Shown: piece by piece, positions 61,271-64,000 of the stretch
How positions within the stretch are numbered: the stretch's first letter is position 1
How the letters are laid out: each line of letters begins with the position of its first letter
Source: F1-120-MAGs238 sp964484185
GTDB taxonomy: Bacteria; Planctomycetota; Phycisphaerae; Phycisphaerales; UBA1924
Assembly (NCBI GenBank): GCA_964484185.1
Contig: CAZAEQ010000017.1
Location: 21,194 to 85,193 of the forward strand
Reading direction: 5' to 3'
DNA length: 64,000 nucleotides
Program-made: the position numbers and the translations under genes
The notes under the pieces: generated by a model
Database searches by the model: none
The model's input: the letters and a program-made list of their open reading frames with translations, nothing else
What the model was told of the DNA's origin: nothing

Positions 61271-62218
61271 ATGGCACACCCCACAATTCTCCTACTCGGC
61301 GGCGGACCAGATGCAGAGCGCGATGTGAGCCTGGCTGGCCAGCGTGCGGCCAAAGATGCTCTTATTTCCGCTGGATATGAAGTGAATGCGGTGGTCATTG
61401 ATCGGCCGACTTCGGCTGAACTCAAGGCGATGAAGGGCGATGTGATTTTCCCGCTGCTTCATGGGCCGTATGGCGAAGGTGGTCCGCTGCAGGATTTGCT
61501 CGAACTGGATGGTCGTCCGTATGTCGGGTGCCGTGCTCCGGCCGCGCGGCTCGCAATGGACAAGGTGGCGACAAAGGCAATTGCTTTGGCGGCGGGCGTA
61601 CCGACTGCACAGTTTGCGGTGCTCAATACGCGCGACTCGGTGTGTCCCCTGGCGTTTCCAGTCGTGGCAAAGCCGGTGCATGAAGGGTCGAGCGTTGGGG
61701 TTCATATCTGCCGCAATGTAGCGGATTGGGAGAAGGCACTTGGGGCGATACGGCTCGATATCAAAGAACATCCGACGCGGGTGTACATGGTCGAGGCGTT
61801 CATCAAGGCTCGCGAATTGACGCAGGGCGTCATCGACCCGGCACCTGTTTCAGGGATGGCGGGTCCGAGGCTTGGAATCGTCGAGATCAAACCGGCGGTT
61901 GAATTCTACGACTACAACGCAAAGTACCACTCCGACGATACGAAATACGTTGTCAATCCAGAGCTGCCCGCAGGGGTTGCGGATGCCATTTATGGCCATG
62001 CGATGACGATGGCCAGGAAGATTGGTGTTCGCCATTTAAGCCGGATTGATTTCCTGCTGGATGAGCAGCATCAGCCCTGGCTTCTGGAAGTGAACACGTT
62101 GCCCGGGTTTACCGGGCATTCGCTGTTGCCGATGGCGGCGGCGGCGAGCGGGATCAATTTCGCAGGATTATGTGAGAAACTCGTGCAGTGGGCGCTCCGC
62201 GACCACGTACGGCACTGA
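61271..62218 (+). CDS. ddl: D-alanine:D-alanine ligase
   Basis: A 315-residue ATP-grasp enzyme making the D-Ala-D-Ala used by MurF. LLGGGPDAERDVSLAGQRAA at the start, HGPYGEGGPLQDLLE, VAKPVHEGSSVGVHIC (ATP-binding loop) and FLLDEQHQPWLLEVNTLPGF (metal-binding acidic residues and asparagine) cover the family. The active-site tyrosine/lysine loop region is short, as in the DdlB type. ATG 61271 is 11 bases after murB. It is followed at 30 bases by the FtsQ-like gene, the classical ddl-ftsQ order. Confidence 0.94.
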   Translation: MAHPTILLLGGGPDAERDVSLAGQRAAKDALISAGYEVNAVVIDRPTSAELKAMKGDVIFPLLHGPYGEGGPLQDLLELDGRPYVGCRAPAARLAMDKVATKAIALAAGVPTAQFAVLNTRDSVCPLAFPVVAKPVHEGSSVGVHICRNVADWEKALGAIRLDIKEHPTRVYMVEAFIKARELTQGVIDPAPVSGMAGPRLGIVEIKPAVEFYDYNAKYHSDDTKYVVNPELPAGVADAIYGHAMTMARKIGVRHLSRIDFLLDEQHQPWLLEVNTLPGFTGHSLLPMAAAASGINFAGLCEKLVQWALRDHVRH

Positions 62219-62248
62219 TAGAATGTTCGTAATTGGAGGTGACCTGTC

Positions 62249-63316
62249 ATGGACGATCAGGTACACGGTTTGGAATCAGGCGGTAGTTCTGTTGGCACGG
62301 ATGCGGGCGAGCACGTCGCTGCCGCTGCGCCTGCAGAATCTCAAGATACATCAACGGTATTGACCACAGGGAAGCCTGCATTTCGCTGGGGACTCTTTGT
62401 GCAGCATTTGTGCACAGTTGTGATTGTGGTGCTTGTGCTTGGAGTCGTAGTTGGATTTGCAATCGGGTATCGCCCGTTGCACCGCGAAGCACGCAAGAAA
62501 ATTGTTGCGACACCGGCCAAGATCGAAGTCATTTGGCCAGCAATCAAGACTGCGCCGGGTGAAGCGGCCAAGACCTGGCTGCCGGAGCAATTTCAGAAAG
62601 AGATCATGAACCTCGCGCTGGTGCAGCTCGGCGAGAGCCCGGCGGTGTTCAGCAGCGATCCGCTTGAGAGTGTTGGAATTGCGATGGAGGAATCGGGCTG
62701 GTTTGTCGGCCGCCCGCGCGTGAGCCGGGTTGGAGAAAACACGATTCGCATTGATGGAACATGGCGGACCCCGGCGGCGGTGGTGCGTGTGAATTCGAAG
62801 GACTTGCTTGTGTCATGGGATGGCCGACTCATGCCACCTACATATGAACTCAATGCCAGTGGGTTGTGTGTGATTTTGCCGGTGACAACACCGCATCCAC
62901 TGAAGAACGATGGAAGCACTGATTACAGCAGTGTGTGGGTTGGAGATGATTTACACGCAGCGCTTGAGCTCTTGAACACGTTGTCCGGGCAGCCCTGGTC
63001 GGGTCAAGTGGCGGGGATTGATGTGACGGATTATGTGCATACGCAGCAACTTGCGATCATTACGCGTAATGAGACGCGGATTATCTGGGGTGGCAAGCCG
63101 TCCAAGCCGCTGCTTGGCGAGACGAGCACGCAATCGAAGATTGATCGAATTGCCGAGATTAACAGGCGTTTTTCACGAATCGATGCCAAGCGGGCGGCGA
63201 TTGATATTTCCGGCGTTCATGCGGTCGAGATCAACATCGCGGCATCGGCCCAGGCCGCGGTTGATGCGGATCAGGAAAAGACGGGGCTGCGGCAAGCTGC
63301 TCGCAATGACGAGTAA
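62249..63316 (+). CDS. FtsQ-like single-pass membrane protein
   Basis: A 355-residue protein with a cytoplasmic N-terminus of about 45 residues, one membrane helix (HLCTVVIVVLVLGVVVGFAI), and a large outer domain. A POTRA-like segment at about 115-190 includes SVGIAMEESGWFVGRPRVS and VRVNSKDLLVSWDGRLMPP, reminiscent of the FtsQ 'W-V...V-D-x-x-G' lines. The end has IDRIAEINRRFSRIDAKRAA. Sequence similarity is weak by eye; the call rests on topology and the ddl-ftsQ position. GGAGGTGA at 62236-62243 is a strong ribosome site. FtsQ links the divisome to septal wall synthesis. Confidence 0.55.
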   Translation: MDDQVHGLESGGSSVGTDAGEHVAAAAPAESQDTSTVLTTGKPAFRWGLFVQHLCTVVIVVLVLGVVVGFAIGYRPLHREARKKIVATPAKIEVIWPAIKTAPGEAAKTWLPEQFQKEIMNLALVQLGESPAVFSSDPLESVGIAMEESGWFVGRPRVSRVGENTIRIDGTWRTPAAVVRVNSKDLLVSWDGRLMPPTYELNASGLCVILPVTTPHPLKNDGSTDYSSVWVGDDLHAALELLNTLSGQPWSGQVAGIDVTDYVHTQQLAIITRNETRIIWGGKPSKPLLGETSTQSKIDRIAEINRRFSRIDAKRAAIDISGVHAVEINIAASAQAAVDADQEKTGLRQAARNDE

Positions 63317-63325
63317 GATGATCCC

Positions 63326-64000
63326 GTGAACGAGCCACATCAACCGGACCCGTTGCAGCCTCCGCCGGTTCCACAGGAGCCGCCGCCTTTGCCAGCGGCA
63401 GGTGAACAGGCACAGGTCGCGACTGCGGAAGTAGTTGCACCAGAAGCGATACCTACAGAGGAAGAAATTGTCTGGCCGCCGCCGCCGCGGCAGGATCGCT
63501 GGGCGCATCGGCGTGGTGAGCCGCGGTTGTTTTCCTTGTACTGGATTGCATGGCTGATGCTGAGTTCCAGTATGGTGCTTGCGAAACTTGGGCCGCGGGG
63601 ATTGCTGGATCCGGCAGTTTCGAGGCCGGTGACACGCGGCCTGTTCATGATGATCGCTCTTGGAGCTCTGGTTCTGTGGCCGATGTTTCGATTGAGTCAG
63701 GCGATGCCGGCAAAGCGGCCGTTGGCGGGGCTGCTGCTTGATGTACTCATTATGTTTACTACGGCGCAGATTGTTTTCTGGCCGCAGGTGTTGCTTGCGT
63801 ATTGGCCGATGAGCGCGATTGGGGCGACATCGGTGAGTTTACTTGGATGGATGTTGATTGCGGCGAGCGCGTTATCGATCGTGATGGAACGGCAGCGGCG
63901 GCGCGAGGTTGTGGATGGAGAAAAGAAGATTGCCTGGCAGCGCGGGCTGGGCATGGTGACCTGTCTGATTGTTGCGCTTGGCGGGTTGATTCTCCCTGCG
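63326..64000 (+). CDS. Proline-rich membrane protein (3' end outside window)
   Basis: The first 225 codons of a protein that continues beyond the window. GTG 63326 is nine bases after the stop of the FtsQ-like gene, so the two are probably co-transcribed. Residues 1-65 are Pro/Glu/Gln-rich and probably disordered (LQPPPVPQEPPPLPAAGEQA). Four hydrophobic segments follow, including LYWIAWLMLSSSMVLAKLG, GLFMMIALGALVLWPMFRL and VTCLIVALGGLILPA. No catalytic motif is visible in the available part, and I do not recognise the family. Confidence 0.55.
   Translation, partial: MNEPHQPDPLQPPPVPQEPPPLPAAGEQAQVATAEVVAPEAIPTEEEIVWPPPPRQDRWAHRRGEPRLFSLYWIAWLMLSSSMVLAKLGPRGLLDPAVSRPVTRGLFMMIALGALVLWPMFRLSQAMPAKRPLAGLLLDVLIMFTTAQIVFWPQVLLAYWPMSAIGATSVSLLGWMLIAASALSIVMERQRRREVVDGEKKIAWQRGLGMVTCLIVALGGLILPA

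Overview
The window most likely comes from a planctomycete of the class Phycisphaerae. This is inferred from content, since no rRNA is present. The clues are two secreted proteins ending in paired FFDYLDFV dockerin repeats of the planctomycete 'GC-type', membrane proteins with a C-terminal CxxCxYdL...CPECG zinc ribbon, a protein ending in an H-X9-DG motif, a large secreted beta-helix family opening with AGPLNPPAGP, and a complete-looking meso-DAP peptidoglycan and heptose/LPS toolkit. There are no rRNA genes, no insertion sequences, no CRISPR array and one tRNA.

Layout. 1-3 kb: two zinc-ribbon proteins, a LURP-one-related protein and an MtfA-type metallopeptidase. 3-9 kb: queA, then murE-murF-mraY in tight order, then a SUKH-fold protein. 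9-11.5 kb: a solitary nuoD flanked by repeat-rich intergenic DNA. 11.5-15 kb: a MoxR/RavA AAA ATPase with its ViaA-type VWA partner. 15-28.5 kb: housekeeping genes, namely a papain-like lipoprotein, malate dehydrogenase, an FKBP isomerase, a DnaJ-like chaperone, a polyprenyl glycosylphosphotransferase, mnmG, a Kef-type antiporter, a UVR-motif protein, a sigma-70 factor and an EEP lipoprotein. 28.6-35 kb: ispH, rlmN, a YwaF-like membrane protein, a WecA/TagO-like phosphotransferase and an O-antigen ligase-like protein, the last two consistent with surface polysaccharide assembly. 35-38.5 kb: two dockerin-tailed secreted proteins. 38.7-51 kb: nine tandem secreted right-handed beta-helix paralogs, all on the minus strand, with two decayed fragments between them. 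51-54 kb: repeat-rich DNA with a strong sigma-70-like promoter and a candidate 46-codon gene, then fusA. 54-58.4 kb: hldE, tRNA-Leu(CAA), a GHL10-type hydrolase, a NUDIX hydrolase and an H-X9-DG protein. 58.7-64 kb: murC-murB-ddl, an FtsQ-like protein and the start of a membrane protein.

How it fits together. MurE, MurF and MraY in one block and MurC, MurB, Ddl and an FtsQ-like protein in another, about 50 kb away, supply most of the cytoplasmic peptidoglycan pathway. murD, murG, ftsW and ftsZ are not in the window. HldE, the WecA/TagO-like enzyme, the polyprenyl transferase and the ligase point to LPS or another surface glycan. The beta-helix and dockerin proteins look like an exported accessory layer.

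The least explained signals are the tandem beta-helix array with its exact 21-residue rungs, and a pair of intergenic elements (about 11.0 and 51.4 kb, opposite orientation) that keep one framework while all four copies of an 8-base word have been exchanged together.
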